The notes beneath the pieces are model-generated. The model saw nothing but the letters and a program-made list of their open reading frames with translations. It was not told the origin of the DNA and searched no databases. Below, one piece after another: positions 24,136-31,874 of a stretch of 64,000 nt of DNA. How positions within the stretch are numbered: position 1 is the stretch's first letter; every line of letters begins with the position of its first letter. Source of the DNA: JBJXGV01 sp046160485 (lineage in GTDB: Bacteria > Orphanbacterota > Orphanbacteria > JBJXGV01); NCBI GenBank assembly GCA_046160485.1, contig JBJXGV010000013.1, positions 1-64,000 on the forward strand, given 5' to 3'. The position numbers and the translations under genes are program-made.

Positions 24136-27048
24136 GTGTCTCTTCCCCGCCATGCTGTGTGGCTCGTACTTGCCGCCGTCTCGATCGCCGTTCCCTCGCT
24201 TCGGCCCGCACTGAGCCAGACGGCGACGGCCACGGGTTCGGCCGCCGCGGCGCCCGTAATCGCGGCTGCGAGCGCGGACTCCGCCGCGAGCGCGCCCGCC
24301 GCGCCGCGCGCCCCGCGCTCGCTCACGACCGACGACCTCAAGGCGCTCGCGTGGCGCAGCGTCGGCCCCGCGAACATGGGCGGCCGCGTCGCCGACATCG
24401 CGATCGCGCCGGGAAAAGCGAAAACCTTCTACGTGGCATTCGGCACCGGCGGCCTCTTCAAGACCGACAACGCCGGCACGACGTTCTCGCCGCTCTTCGA
24501 CAAAGAGGAGACGGCGTCGATCGGGTCGGTTGTCGTCGTCGACGCGCCGCCGAGCTGGGCCGGCTGGAAGGAAGAAGAGGCGAAGGAAGCGAAGGCCGAC
24601 GCAGACAAAGCGAAGGGCGCGGCCGACGCGAAGACCGAGAAGGGCGACAAGGGCAAGAAGCCGCAGACGCTCGAGGAAAAGCGCCGCGAGAAGGGGCGCG
24701 GCAAGATCGTGTGGGTCGGCACGGGCGAGGGGAACGGGCGCAACAGCTCGTCGTGGGGGCGCGGCGTCTATCGCTCGACCGACGGCGGCGGTTCGTTCAC
24801 GAAGCTCGGGCTTGCGGACTCGCACGACATCCCGCGGCTGGCGGTCGATCCGCGCAACCCGGACGTCTGCTACGCCGCCGCGCTCGGCCACCTCTGGGGC
24901 GCGAACGCGGAGCGCGGCGTCTACAAAACCGCCGACGGCGGCAAAACGTGGAAGGCGTCGCTTCAGATCGATGAGAACACAGGCGCGTGCGACGTCATCC
25001 TCGATCCGTCGAATCCGAACACGGTGTATGCGGCGATGTACATGCGCCGCCGCACGCCGTGGAGCTTCACGAGCGGCGGGCCGGAGGGCGGCATCTACCG
25101 CTCGCGCGACGGCGGCGCATCGTGGACGAAGCTCACGAACGGCCTCCCCGCGCAAACCGGCCGCATCGGCCTCGACGTCTACGCGAAGGATCCGCGCATT
25201 CTCTACGCGGTCGTCGAGTCGGACGAGGGGGGCAACTCGCTGAGCCCGTGGACCGACCAGAGCCGCGCGGGCGGCGTCTTCCGCTCCGACGACGGCGGCG
25301 ACACGTGGACGCGCGTCAGCGATCGCAACCCGCGGCCGTTCTACTTCTCGAAGATTCGCGTCGACCCGACGAACGACCAGCGCGTCTACCTCGCCGCGTT
25401 CGTGCTCTACGTCTCCGACGACGGCGGCAAGACGTTTCGCGCGGGTGGCACGCGCACGCCGCACATCGACATTCACGCGCTCGTGATCGACCCCGCGGAC
25501 ACCGACCACCTGCTCATGGGGACCGACGGCGGCATTTACGTTTCGTGGGACGGCGCGAAGACGTGGGACTTCCTCAACAATGTCGCGGCCGGCGAGTTCT
25601 ACAACATCGCGCTCGACATGAGCGATCCGTACCGCATCGGCGGCGGGCTGCAGGACAACGGGAGCTGGCTCGGCGTGAGCGGCACGATCAAGGAGAGCGC
25701 AGGCGGCGGCGCGGGCGCGGCGGGCACCGGCATCACGAACCACGATTGGGAGATCGTCAATTGGGGCGATGGGTACCATTTCGGATTCGATCCGAGCGAT
25801 CCGAACATCGTGTTTGCCGAGTGGCAGGGCGGCGGGCTCGTGCGGATCAATCTCGCGACGGGCGTGCGGAATCAGATTTATCCCGCACCGAAAGAGGGGC
25901 AGCCGCGTTACCGGTTCAATTGGAACTCGCCGTTCCTCGTGTCGCAGCACACGGCGCCGGGCGAACCGGCGAACCTCTACTTCGGCGGCAACTATGTCTT
26001 CAAGCTGTTCGGGCGCGGCGACCGCTGGGAGCGGATCAGTGAAGACTTGTCCACGCGCGACGTCGAGAAGATCGTGACGGTCGGGAGCGAAGCGGAGACG
26101 CACGGGACGGTCGTGGCGCTCGCCGAGTCGCCGGTCGCCGCGGGGATGGTGTGGGCCGGCACCGACGACGGACTCGTGCACGTCACCGCGAACGACGGCA
26201 AGTCGTGGGCGAACGTCACGCCGCCGGATGCGGGCGGGCTTTACATCTCGCGCATCGAGGCGTCGCACCACGATCGCGAGGTCGCGTACGTCGCGGTCGA
26301 CGGCCACCGCAGCGACAAGATGGAGCCGCGCCTCTTCAAGACGAGCGATCGCGGCGCGACGTGGGTGTCGATTGCGGGTGACCTGCCCGCCGGCTCCCCC
26401 GTAAAGGTCGTGCGCGAGGATCGCGGCAACGCGGCCGTTCTCTACGCCGGCACCGAGACCGCGGCGTTCGTTTCGGTCGACGGCGGCGCGCACTGGGTGA
26501 AGATGAACGGCGAGTCGCTGCCGACCGTCGCCGTCGACGACTTGCAGCAGCATCCGCGCGAGATGGATCTGGTCGCCGGAACGCACGGCCGCTCGATCTA
26601 CGTGCTCGACGACGCCTCGCCGATCTCGCAGCTCTCGCAGGCCGTGCTCGATTCGGCGCTCTACGTGTTCGACGTAAAACCCGCGAAGCCGCGACTTTTC
26701 CGCATGTACGAAGGCTTTTGGTCGGACAGCTTCTTCACCGCGAAGAATCCGCCGATGGGCGCGCGCATTACGTACTGGCTGCGCGACTACAACGGCGAGG
26801 ACGTGAGCGTCTCGATCGCGGACGCGGAGGGGCGCGCCGTGCGCAAGCTCAGCGGCGGAAACCGCCCCGGCATGAACCGCGTCGTGTGGGATCTCGAGCG
26901 AGAGAGCTTCGACAAACTGCCGAACCCGGACGGCGATCTCGGGCAGAAGCAGTTCGTGCCGGCGGGCGAGTACACGGTGACGGTGTCGCGCGGGAAGGTG
27001 TCGGGGTCGCGGCCGATCACGGTATTGCCGGCGCCGGGCGCGAAGTAG
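24136..27048 (+). CDS. secreted VPS10/BNR-repeat propeller protein
   Basis: A 970-aa exported protein with a signal peptide (about 1-26). A large propeller region holds many BNR/Asp-box repeats, such as GVYRSTDGGGSFTKL, GVYKTADGGKTWKA, GIYRSRDGGASWTKL and GVFRSDDGGDTWTRV, as in sortilin/VPS10-type proteins annotated as glycosyl hydrolases. Two lysine-rich inserts lie at about 140-190 (KEEEAKEAKADADKAKG). The C-terminal 110 residues form a separate beta-domain. No catalytic residue is obvious, and enzymatic function is unproven in the family. GTG 24136 has AGGAGG 7 bp upstream; upstream frame is not protein-like. Confidence 0.88.
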   Translation: MSLPRHAVWLVLAAVSIAVPSLRPALSQTATATGSAAAAPVIAAASADSAASAPAAPRAPRSLTTDDLKALAWRSVGPANMGGRVADIAIAPGKAKTFYVAFGTGGLFKTDNAGTTFSPLFDKEETASIGSVVVVDAPPSWAGWKEEEAKEAKADADKAKGAADAKTEKGDKGKKPQTLEEKRREKGRGKIVWVGTGEGNGRNSSSWGRGVYRSTDGGGSFTKLGLADSHDIPRLAVDPRNPDVCYAAALGHLWGANAERGVYKTADGGKTWKASLQIDENTGACDVILDPSNPNTVYAAMYMRRRTPWSFTSGGPEGGIYRSRDGGASWTKLTNGLPAQTGRIGLDVYAKDPRILYAVVESDEGGNSLSPWTDQSRAGGVFRSDDGGDTWTRVSDRNPRPFYFSKIRVDPTNDQRVYLAAFVLYVSDDGGKTFRAGGTRTPHIDIHALVIDPADTDHLLMGTDGGIYVSWDGAKTWDFLNNVAAGEFYNIALDMSDPYRIGGGLQDNGSWLGVSGTIKESAGGGAGAAGTGITNHDWEIVNWGDGYHFGFDPSDPNIVFAEWQGGGLVRINLATGVRNQIYPAPKEGQPRYRFNWNSPFLVSQHTAPGEPANLYFGGNYVFKLFGRGDRWERISEDLSTRDVEKIVTVGSEAETHGTVVALAESPVAAGMVWAGTDDGLVHVTANDGKSWANVTPPDAGGLYISRIEASHHDREVAYVAVDGHRSDKMEPRLFKTSDRGATWVSIAGDLPAGSPVKVVREDRGNAAVLYAGTETAAFVSVDGGAHWVKMNGESLPTVAVDDLQQHPREMDLVAGTHGRSIYVLDDASPISQLSQAVLDSALYVFDVKPAKPRLFRMYEGFWSDSFFTAKNPPMGARITYWLRDYNGEDVSVSIADAEGRAVRKLSGGNRPGMNRVVWDLERESFDKLPNPDGDLGQKQFVPAGEYTVTVSRGKVSGSRPITVLPAPGAK

Positions 27049-27122
27049 CAGCGGCCGCGACGCGGACGCGGCGCGCGCCGGGACCCTTGACGCGCGCGCC
27101 GCCGCCGCTCACTATTCGGCGC

Positions 27123-28415
27123 ATGACAAACCATCGAAAAAAGCTCGCAATTCTGGTCGCTGGCGGGCCCGCGCCCGGAATCAATAGCGTGATCGGCGCG
27201 GCGACGATCCGCTGCGCGCTCGAAGGCGTCGAGGTGCTCGGCATCAAGGACGGCTTCGAGTGGCTCATGCACGGCAACATCGATCACGTCATGCCGCTGA
27301 CGATCGACGCCGTCAGCCGCATCCACTTCCGCGGCGGCTCGTTCATCGGCATCTCGCGCGCCAACCCCACGCTCGACCCGCAGCACCTCGAAAACACGGT
27401 CATCTCGCTTCTGCGCCTCAACGTTTCCGACCTCATCACGATCGGCGGCGACGACACGGCGTTCTCGGCGATGAAACTCGCGGAGAAGGCGGCCGGGCGC
27501 ATCCACGTCGTTCACGTGCCGAAGACGATCGACAACGACCTCGGGCTCCCGCCGTCGGTCGACACGTTCGGATTCCAGACCGCGCGGCACTTCGGCGTCG
27601 ACATTGTGAAAAACATCATGGTCGATGCGCACACAACGTCTCGCTGGTATTTCATTATTTCGATGGGGCGCAAAGCGGGGCATCTGGCGCTCGGCATCGG
27701 GAAGGCCGCGGGCGCCACGCTCACGCTGATTCCCGAAGAGTTCGAGCCGGGGCCGATCCGTTACGCGACGATCGTCGACACGCTCGTCGGCGCGATCATC
27801 AAGCGGCTGAGCTATGGGCGGCGCGACGGCGTGGCGGTGATCGCCGAGGGCGTCGTGCTCGGCATGGACCCGGGCGAACTCGCCGAACTCGAACTCCTCG
27901 AGCGCGACGCGCACGGCAACCCGCGCATCGCCGAGGTCAACATCGGCGAAATATTAAAGAAGTCGGTGGCCGCGCGACTGAAGGAGTTCGGCATGAAGAC
28001 GTCGATCGTCGCGAAGAACATCGGCTACGAGCTGCGCTGCGCCGACCCGATCCCGCTCGACATGGAGTACACGCGCGACCTCGGCTACTGCGCCGCGAAG
28101 TACCTGATCGAGGACGGCAGCGGCGTGATGATCTCGATGCAGGCCGGGCGATTCGTGCCCGTTCCGTTCGAGGAGATGCTGGACGCGAAGACGGGGCGCG
28201 CGGCGATTCGGCTCGTCGACGTGCGCAGCACTCGCTACGCGATCGCGCGGCGCTACATGATTCGCCTCCGCCGCGACGACTTCGAGGATCCGCACGAGCT
28301 CGCGAAGTTCGCCGCGACGGCCGGCGTCAGCCTCGCGCAGTTCCGCGAGCAGTTCGGTTACCTCATCGAATTCGAGCCGCCGCACCTCCTCTTGCGCGAC
28401 GAGGTCACCGCGTAG
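27123..28415 (+). CDS. 6-phosphofructokinase, probably pyrophosphate-dependent
   Basis: A 430-aa phosphofructokinase-family enzyme, converting fructose 6-phosphate to fructose 1,6-bisphosphate in glycolysis. The phosphoryl-donor site reads GGDD (108-111); the second Asp in place of Gly is the hallmark of PPi-dependent enzymes, whereas ATP-dependent ones have GGDGS. Substrate-binding PKTIDNDL (133-140) and MGRKAGHLAL (181-190) are intact. PPi use would make the step reversible. Length fits the short PPi-type group. ATG 27123 lies 74 bp after the BNR gene; no SD is clear. Confidence 0.9.
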   Translation: MTNHRKKLAILVAGGPAPGINSVIGAATIRCALEGVEVLGIKDGFEWLMHGNIDHVMPLTIDAVSRIHFRGGSFIGISRANPTLDPQHLENTVISLLRLNVSDLITIGGDDTAFSAMKLAEKAAGRIHVVHVPKTIDNDLGLPPSVDTFGFQTARHFGVDIVKNIMVDAHTTSRWYFIISMGRKAGHLALGIGKAAGATLTLIPEEFEPGPIRYATIVDTLVGAIIKRLSYGRRDGVAVIAEGVVLGMDPGELAELELLERDAHGNPRIAEVNIGEILKKSVAARLKEFGMKTSIVAKNIGYELRCADPIPLDMEYTRDLGYCAAKYLIEDGSGVMISMQAGRFVPVPFEEMLDAKTGRAAIRLVDVRSTRYAIARRYMIRLRRDDFEDPHELAKFAATAGVSLAQFREQFGYLIEFEPPHLLLRDEVTA

Positions 28416-28455
28416 CGCCGGGCGCCCCGCGCGCGACGCAGCATACGAGAGCATG

Positions 28456-28480
28456 GCGCGCCGGGCCTCTCCTGGCGCGC
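28456..28480 (+). terminator. weak hairpin after the phosphofructokinase gene
   Basis: GCGCGCC (28456-28462) and GGCGCGC (28474-28480) flank an 11-nt loop, 41 bp after the stop. No T-run follows, so termination is only possible. Confidence 0.25.
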
Positions 28481-28566
28481 GACGCGACTGAGCGCGCGAC
28501 GCTGCCAATTTCGCGTCGTTCACCGATCGATCCACGAAACACCACGCCCACACAAAGGAGTCGTAA

Positions 28567-29187
28567 ATGAGTTCATTGATCGAGATGTTGACGCAACAAA
28601 TTAGCGGCGGTGCGCTTTCGCAGATGAGCCGCAAGCTCGGGACCAACGAAGGCGCGACGCAAGCGGCCGTGAGCGCCGCGGTGCCGCTCTTGATCGCCGC
28701 ACTCGCGAAGAATGCCGCGCAGCCGGAGGGCGCGCAGGCGCTTCACCAGGCGCTCGCGCGCGATCACGACGGCGGCCTGCTCGATGACGTCGCGGGCTTC
28801 CTCGGCGGCGGCGGCGCGGGGGCGGGCGCGACGCCTGGAGCCGGCGCGGCGGACGGCGCGGGGATTCTGCGCCACGTGCTCGGCGATCGCCGCGGCGCGC
28901 TCGAGTCGAAGCTCGGCGGCGCGGCGGGGCTCGATGCCAACGCCACGGCGCGGCTCCTCGAGATGGTCGCGCCGCTCGTGATGGGCGCGCTCGGGCGGGC
29001 GCAGCGCCAAGGCGGCCTCGACGCCGGCGCACTCGCGTCGATGCTCGGCGGCCAAAGCGCCGCGGCGCGCGCGCAGTCGCCCGACGTCATGGGCATGCTC
29101 GGGTCTCTCCTCGACTCCGACAAAGACGGCAGCGTCGTCGACGACCTCGGACGCATCGCCGGAAAACTCTTCGGCGGGAAGTCGTAG
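28567..29187 (+). CDS. DUF937 family protein
   Basis: A 206-aa protein matching DUF937: an N-terminal helical region SSLIEMLTQQISGGALSQMSRKLG, a central AAVPLLIAALAKNA segment, a Gly-rich linker (about 78-98), and a repeated C-terminal half with MVAPLVMGALGRA. The final DKDGSVVDDLGRIAGKLFGGK segment has a calcium-loop look (DSDKDGSVVDD, EF-hand-like). The role of the family is unknown. ATG 28567 follows AAAGGAG. It is monocistronic between short intergenic gaps. Confidence 0.85.
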   Translation: MSSLIEMLTQQISGGALSQMSRKLGTNEGATQAAVSAAVPLLIAALAKNAAQPEGAQALHQALARDHDGGLLDDVAGFLGGGGAGAGATPGAGAADGAGILRHVLGDRRGALESKLGGAAGLDANATARLLEMVAPLVMGALGRAQRQGGLDAGALASMLGGQSAAARAQSPDVMGMLGSLLDSDKDGSVVDDLGRIAGKLFGGKS

Positions 29188-29209
29188 CGCGCACGGCGGC
29201 GAGGTCATT

Positions 29210-29237
29210 CGCGCGGCGGCCGTCTCGTCGCCGCGCG
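29210..29237 (+). terminator. hairpin after the DUF937 gene
   Basis: CGCGCGGCG (29210-29218) and CGCCGCGCG (29229-29237) form a 9-bp stem 23 bp after the stop. It resembles the hairpins at 30094 and 31112. Confidence 0.4.
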
Positions 29238-29338
29238 CCTGCCACGTTCTGGCGTCTGTCACAAATCCTCTCGCTCGCCTGCTCCTTGTTTCGAAGAACG
29301 GCACGCTCCATTCGCCACACTCGAGCAAGGAGGATTTT

Positions 29339-30076
29339 ATGAACGCGCGACTCATCCCATTCACGGCGGCGCTCGCGGTTGCGGCAATCGCCGTGACGGC
29401 ATGCGGCAAGAACTCGACCGGCCCGAACAACGACGGCAACGGCGGCGACTACGACCCGGTGATCCCGACGAGCTGGGCGAGCGCGGTGACGAACGCGTAC
29501 TTCCCGCTCGTCCCCGGCACAACGTTCGAGTATGAGGCCGAGACGGACGAAGGGACGGAGACGATTGCGGTCGAGGTGTTGTCGGCGACGCGCGTCGTCA
29601 GCGGCGTCACCGCGACGATCGTCCGCGACCGCGTCTACCTCGACGGCGAGCTGATCGAAGACACGTTCGATTGGTTCGCGCAGGACGCGGCCGGAAACGT
29701 CTGGTACCTCGGCGAGGATTCGAAGGAGATCGAGAACGACGAAGTCGTGAGCACCGAGGGTTCGTGGGAGTGGGGCGTCGACGACGCGCTTCCCGGAATC
29801 ATCATGTGGGCCGATCCCGCGGCGCACATCGGCGAGACGTACCGGCAGGAGTTCTACGAGGGCGAGGCCGAAGATTTCGGGAAGGTCGTGGCTGTGAATG
29901 AGGCCGTGACGGTGCCGCAGGGGAGCTTCGCGGGCTGCGTCAAGATCGAGGAGTGGAGCGGTCTCGAGCCGGGAGTGTTCGAGCACAAGTACTACTCGCC
30001 GCTGGTTGGCAAGGTGCTCGGGACGCACGTGGGCGTCGACGAGCGGGTCGAGCTTGTCGAACTGATCGCGCCGTAA
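29339..30076 (+). CDS. lipoprotein of unknown function
   Basis: A 245-aa predicted lipoprotein with signal peptide and lipobox VTAC (Cys22), followed by a KNSTGP linker. The rest is beta-rich: YFPLVPGTTFEYEAE, TIAVEVLSATRVVSGV, DWFAQDAAGNVWYLGED, VTVPQGSFAGCVKIEEW and FEHKYYSPLVGKV. This resembles secreted proteins of soil bacteria whose repeated theme is conversion of a measured quantity. No known domain is assigned. A strong SD AAGGAGG lies before ATG 29339. A 25-codon fragment of a paralogue survives at 31023. Confidence 0.75.
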   Translation: MNARLIPFTAALAVAAIAVTACGKNSTGPNNDGNGGDYDPVIPTSWASAVTNAYFPLVPGTTFEYEAETDEGTETIAVEVLSATRVVSGVTATIVRDRVYLDGELIEDTFDWFAQDAAGNVWYLGEDSKEIENDEVVSTEGSWEWGVDDALPGIIMWADPAAHIGETYRQEFYEGEAEDFGKVVAVNEAVTVPQGSFAGCVKIEEWSGLEPGVFEHKYYSPLVGKVLGTHVGVDERVELVELIAP

Positions 30077-30093
30077 CCCGGCGCGGGCCGACT

Positions 30094-30121
30094 CGCGCGG
30101 CGGCAGACCCGCCGCCGCGCG
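30094..30121 (+). terminator. 11-bp stem hairpin after the lipoprotein gene
   Basis: CGCGCGGCGGC (30094-30104), loop AGACCC, GCCGCCGCGCG (30111-30121), 18 bp after the stop codon. The stem is perfect but no T-run follows. A near-identical copy is at 31112. Confidence 0.5.
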
Positions 30122-30239
30122 CCACGGAGTCCGCAGGCGGCGGGCGGCGGGTCGGTCGTTGTGGTCGCGCACAACCGGCACGCCGCGCGCGACACAAGCG
30201 GCGTTTCGCCGCATTCGAATGCGAGAGGTCCGGCGCCCG

Positions 30240-30950
30240 CTACGCGCGGGCGGCGACGATCCGCGGGCCGAAGCGCGCGGCCAATCCGGTGATGATCATC
30301 CGCTGCACCGCGTCGCTCGACATCGCCTCCGTGTTGATCACCACGTCGTAGTGAAGCGGGTCGTACGGGTCGCGCCCGAAGTGACGCCTCACGAACTCGG
30401 CGCGCCGAGTGTCTTCCTGCTCGATGGCGTGGGTCGCCTCCCGTGCGCCCGCCCCGACGAGGCGCCGGTAGTTCTCGACGCGCCAGGCGCGCGGCGCGGT
30501 GAGCCGGACGGCGAGCCGCTTCGATTCCGGCACGAGAAAGTTCGCGCCGCGCCCCATCACGACCGCGTTCCCGTCTCGCACGATGCTCATGACCACGTGG
30601 ACGAGTCCGCGCATGAACGCGGCCTGTCCCGTGTAGCCGGGAAGGAAAACCTCGTTGCACCACTCCTGGAGGAAGTTGTACGCCCGCTCGTCGAGGCACT
30701 TGATGTTCTCCGTCTCGACGCTGCGATCCGCGGCGATCTTCTCCACGATCTCCTTGTCATAGACGCGCCACCCGAGACGGAGCGCGAGATCCTTCGCGAG
30801 CGATTCGCCACCGCAGTAGTAGTCGCGCGAAATCGTGAGGATCGCGCCGCCATCGGGACCGTGCGCCGCAGCGTCGAGCGCGCGTTGCTCCAGGTCGCGC
30901 CGGCCCATTTGCTTCGCGGCGAGCCAATCGAGTCCATCGAGTCGCTTCAT
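30240..30950 (-). CDS. cytidylate-kinase-like P-loop protein
   Basis: A 236-aa protein of the cytidylate-kinase-like family. The nucleotide-binding start is ILTISRDYYCGGESLAKDLALRLG (about 37-60), where the usual GSGG has become CGG. It is followed by YDKEIVEKIA, then FMRGLVHVVMSIVRDGNAVVMGRGANFLV and RRAEFVRRHFGRDPYDPLHYDVVINTE. That last pattern is typical of this family, which is widespread and functionally unassigned; true CMP kinases are different in detail. ATG 30950 is chosen over GTG 30959 because GAGGGG lies at proper distance. Nothing nearby points to a pathway. Confidence 0.8.
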   Translation of the reverse strand: MKRLDGLDWLAAKQMGRRDLEQRALDAAAHGPDGGAILTISRDYYCGGESLAKDLALRLGWRVYDKEIVEKIAADRSVETENIKCLDERAYNFLQEWCNEVFLPGYTGQAAFMRGLVHVVMSIVRDGNAVVMGRGANFLVPESKRLAVRLTAPRAWRVENYRRLVGAGAREATHAIEQEDTRRAEFVRRHFGRDPYDPLHYDVVINTEAMSSDAVQRMIITGLAARFGPRIVAARA

Positions 30951-31022
30951 TGAAATCACCCCCTCGGCTCAAATGTGGTGCGAGGGCGTGGCGGCGGCAA
31001 GCGGGCCTCTGGGGACGAAGAC

Positions 31023-31100
31023 GAATCGGTGACGGTGCCCGGCGGGAAATACGCGCGCTGCGTGAAAATCGAAGAGTGGAATGGCCTCGAAGCGGGAGAG
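31023..31100 (+). pseudogene. fragment of a paralogue of the 29339 lipoprotein
   Basis: The plus frame reads ESVTVPGGKYARCVKIEEWNGLEAGE in pieces that match VTVPQGSFAGCVKIEEWSGLEPG of the gene at 29339. No start, signal or remaining body is present. It is followed directly by a copy of the terminator-like hairpin of that gene. Confidence 0.65.
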
Positions 31101-31106
31101 GCGCGT

Positions 31107-31751
31107 TTACTCGCGCGGCGGCAGCCCCGCCGCCGCGCGCCAGGCGATCAGCGCCGTCTTCCAGCGGCCGGGCCGGTCGCCGTCCGGCGCGATCTCGCCG
31201 TCGGGCATCAGATAGGCGAGTTCGTCGGGGATGTTCGAGCGCGCCCACGCCGCGAACTCGTCGAGGCGGTCGGGCGCGCTCTGCTTGCGCATCGACTTCA
31301 CGAGAAACCCCGTGAGTTTCGCGTCCTCATCGAATGACCATGTCAGGCTCACGGGCGATGGCGGCCTGTCGATGAGGCGATAGAAGTCGTTCTGCTCGAC
31401 GGCGACGACGGACACCTCGCGTCCGGTCTGGCGCCAGCCGCGATAGTCGCGCGTTCCGCGGAAGAACGTGTCCCACGTGTGCCACGCGCCCCCGGAGAGT
31501 GTCCACGGCGAGCCGGCGCCGGCGCGCGACTCGTACCAGATGCGCGCGTCGCTCGCGAGAAACGTGCGCGCGCTGTCGACGCGGCCCTCGGCGCGCAGGG
31601 CGAGGAATTCGCGCACGCGCTCGACGAGCCGCGGGGCGCGCGTGACGGAGGATGCCGGCGCGCGTGAGAGCTCGGGCGCGGCGCTCGCGCAACCGATCGT
31701 GGTCGCGCCGCAAAGTGCGCCGGCGAGAACCGCGGCTCGACTGAGTCGCAT
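31107..31751 (-). CDS. lipoprotein of unknown function (NTF2-like?)
   Basis: A 214-aa predicted lipoprotein with signal and lipobox TIGC (Cys21). The body, VERVREFLALRAEGRVDSARTFLASDARIWYE, then a Gly/Trp-rich segment and VSVVAVEQNDFYRLID, has the layout of SnoaL/NTF2-like folds, with two-residue gaps typical of the cone-shaped sheet; this is a guess. The last nine residues (AAAGLPPRE) are encoded by a hairpin copied from behind the lipoprotein gene at 29339, so the original C-terminus may have been replaced. AAGGAGAT precedes ATG 31751. Confidence 0.65.
   Translation of the reverse strand: MRLSRAAVLAGALCGATTIGCASAAPELSRAPASSVTRAPRLVERVREFLALRAEGRVDSARTFLASDARIWYESRAGAGSPWTLSGGAWHTWDTFFRGTRDYRGWRQTGREVSVVAVEQNDFYRLIDRPPSPVSLTWSFDEDAKLTGFLVKSMRKQSAPDRLDEFAAWARSNIPDELAYLMPDGEIAPDGDRPGRWKTALIAWRAAAGLPPRE
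31112..31139. repeat. second copy of the 30094 hairpin, inside a convergent gene's 3' end
   Basis: CGCGCGGCGGC (31112-31122), loop AGCCCC, GCCGCCGCGCG (31129-31139): identical stem to 30094-30121 with one or two loop changes. Here it also encodes the C-terminal residues of the minus-strand gene ending at 31107. Confidence 0.7.
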
Positions 31752-31874
31752 CTGGTATCTCCTTCAGTGGGAGCACGCCGCTCGGGGGAAGACGACGCGC
31801 GTGCGTTGTGCAGCTTATCGCAGGGACGCGGCTCGCGCACGCGCACGCGCACGCGTCGTTCCCGCGCCGGGCGG

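Noticed and set aside
24052..26586. Minus-strand open frame of about 844 codons
   Set aside because: Antisense to the BNR/VPS10 gene, Arg/Asp/Val-biased, no domain. Similar mirror frames oppose yidC, both kinase-TPR genes, the CHAT gene and atpB.
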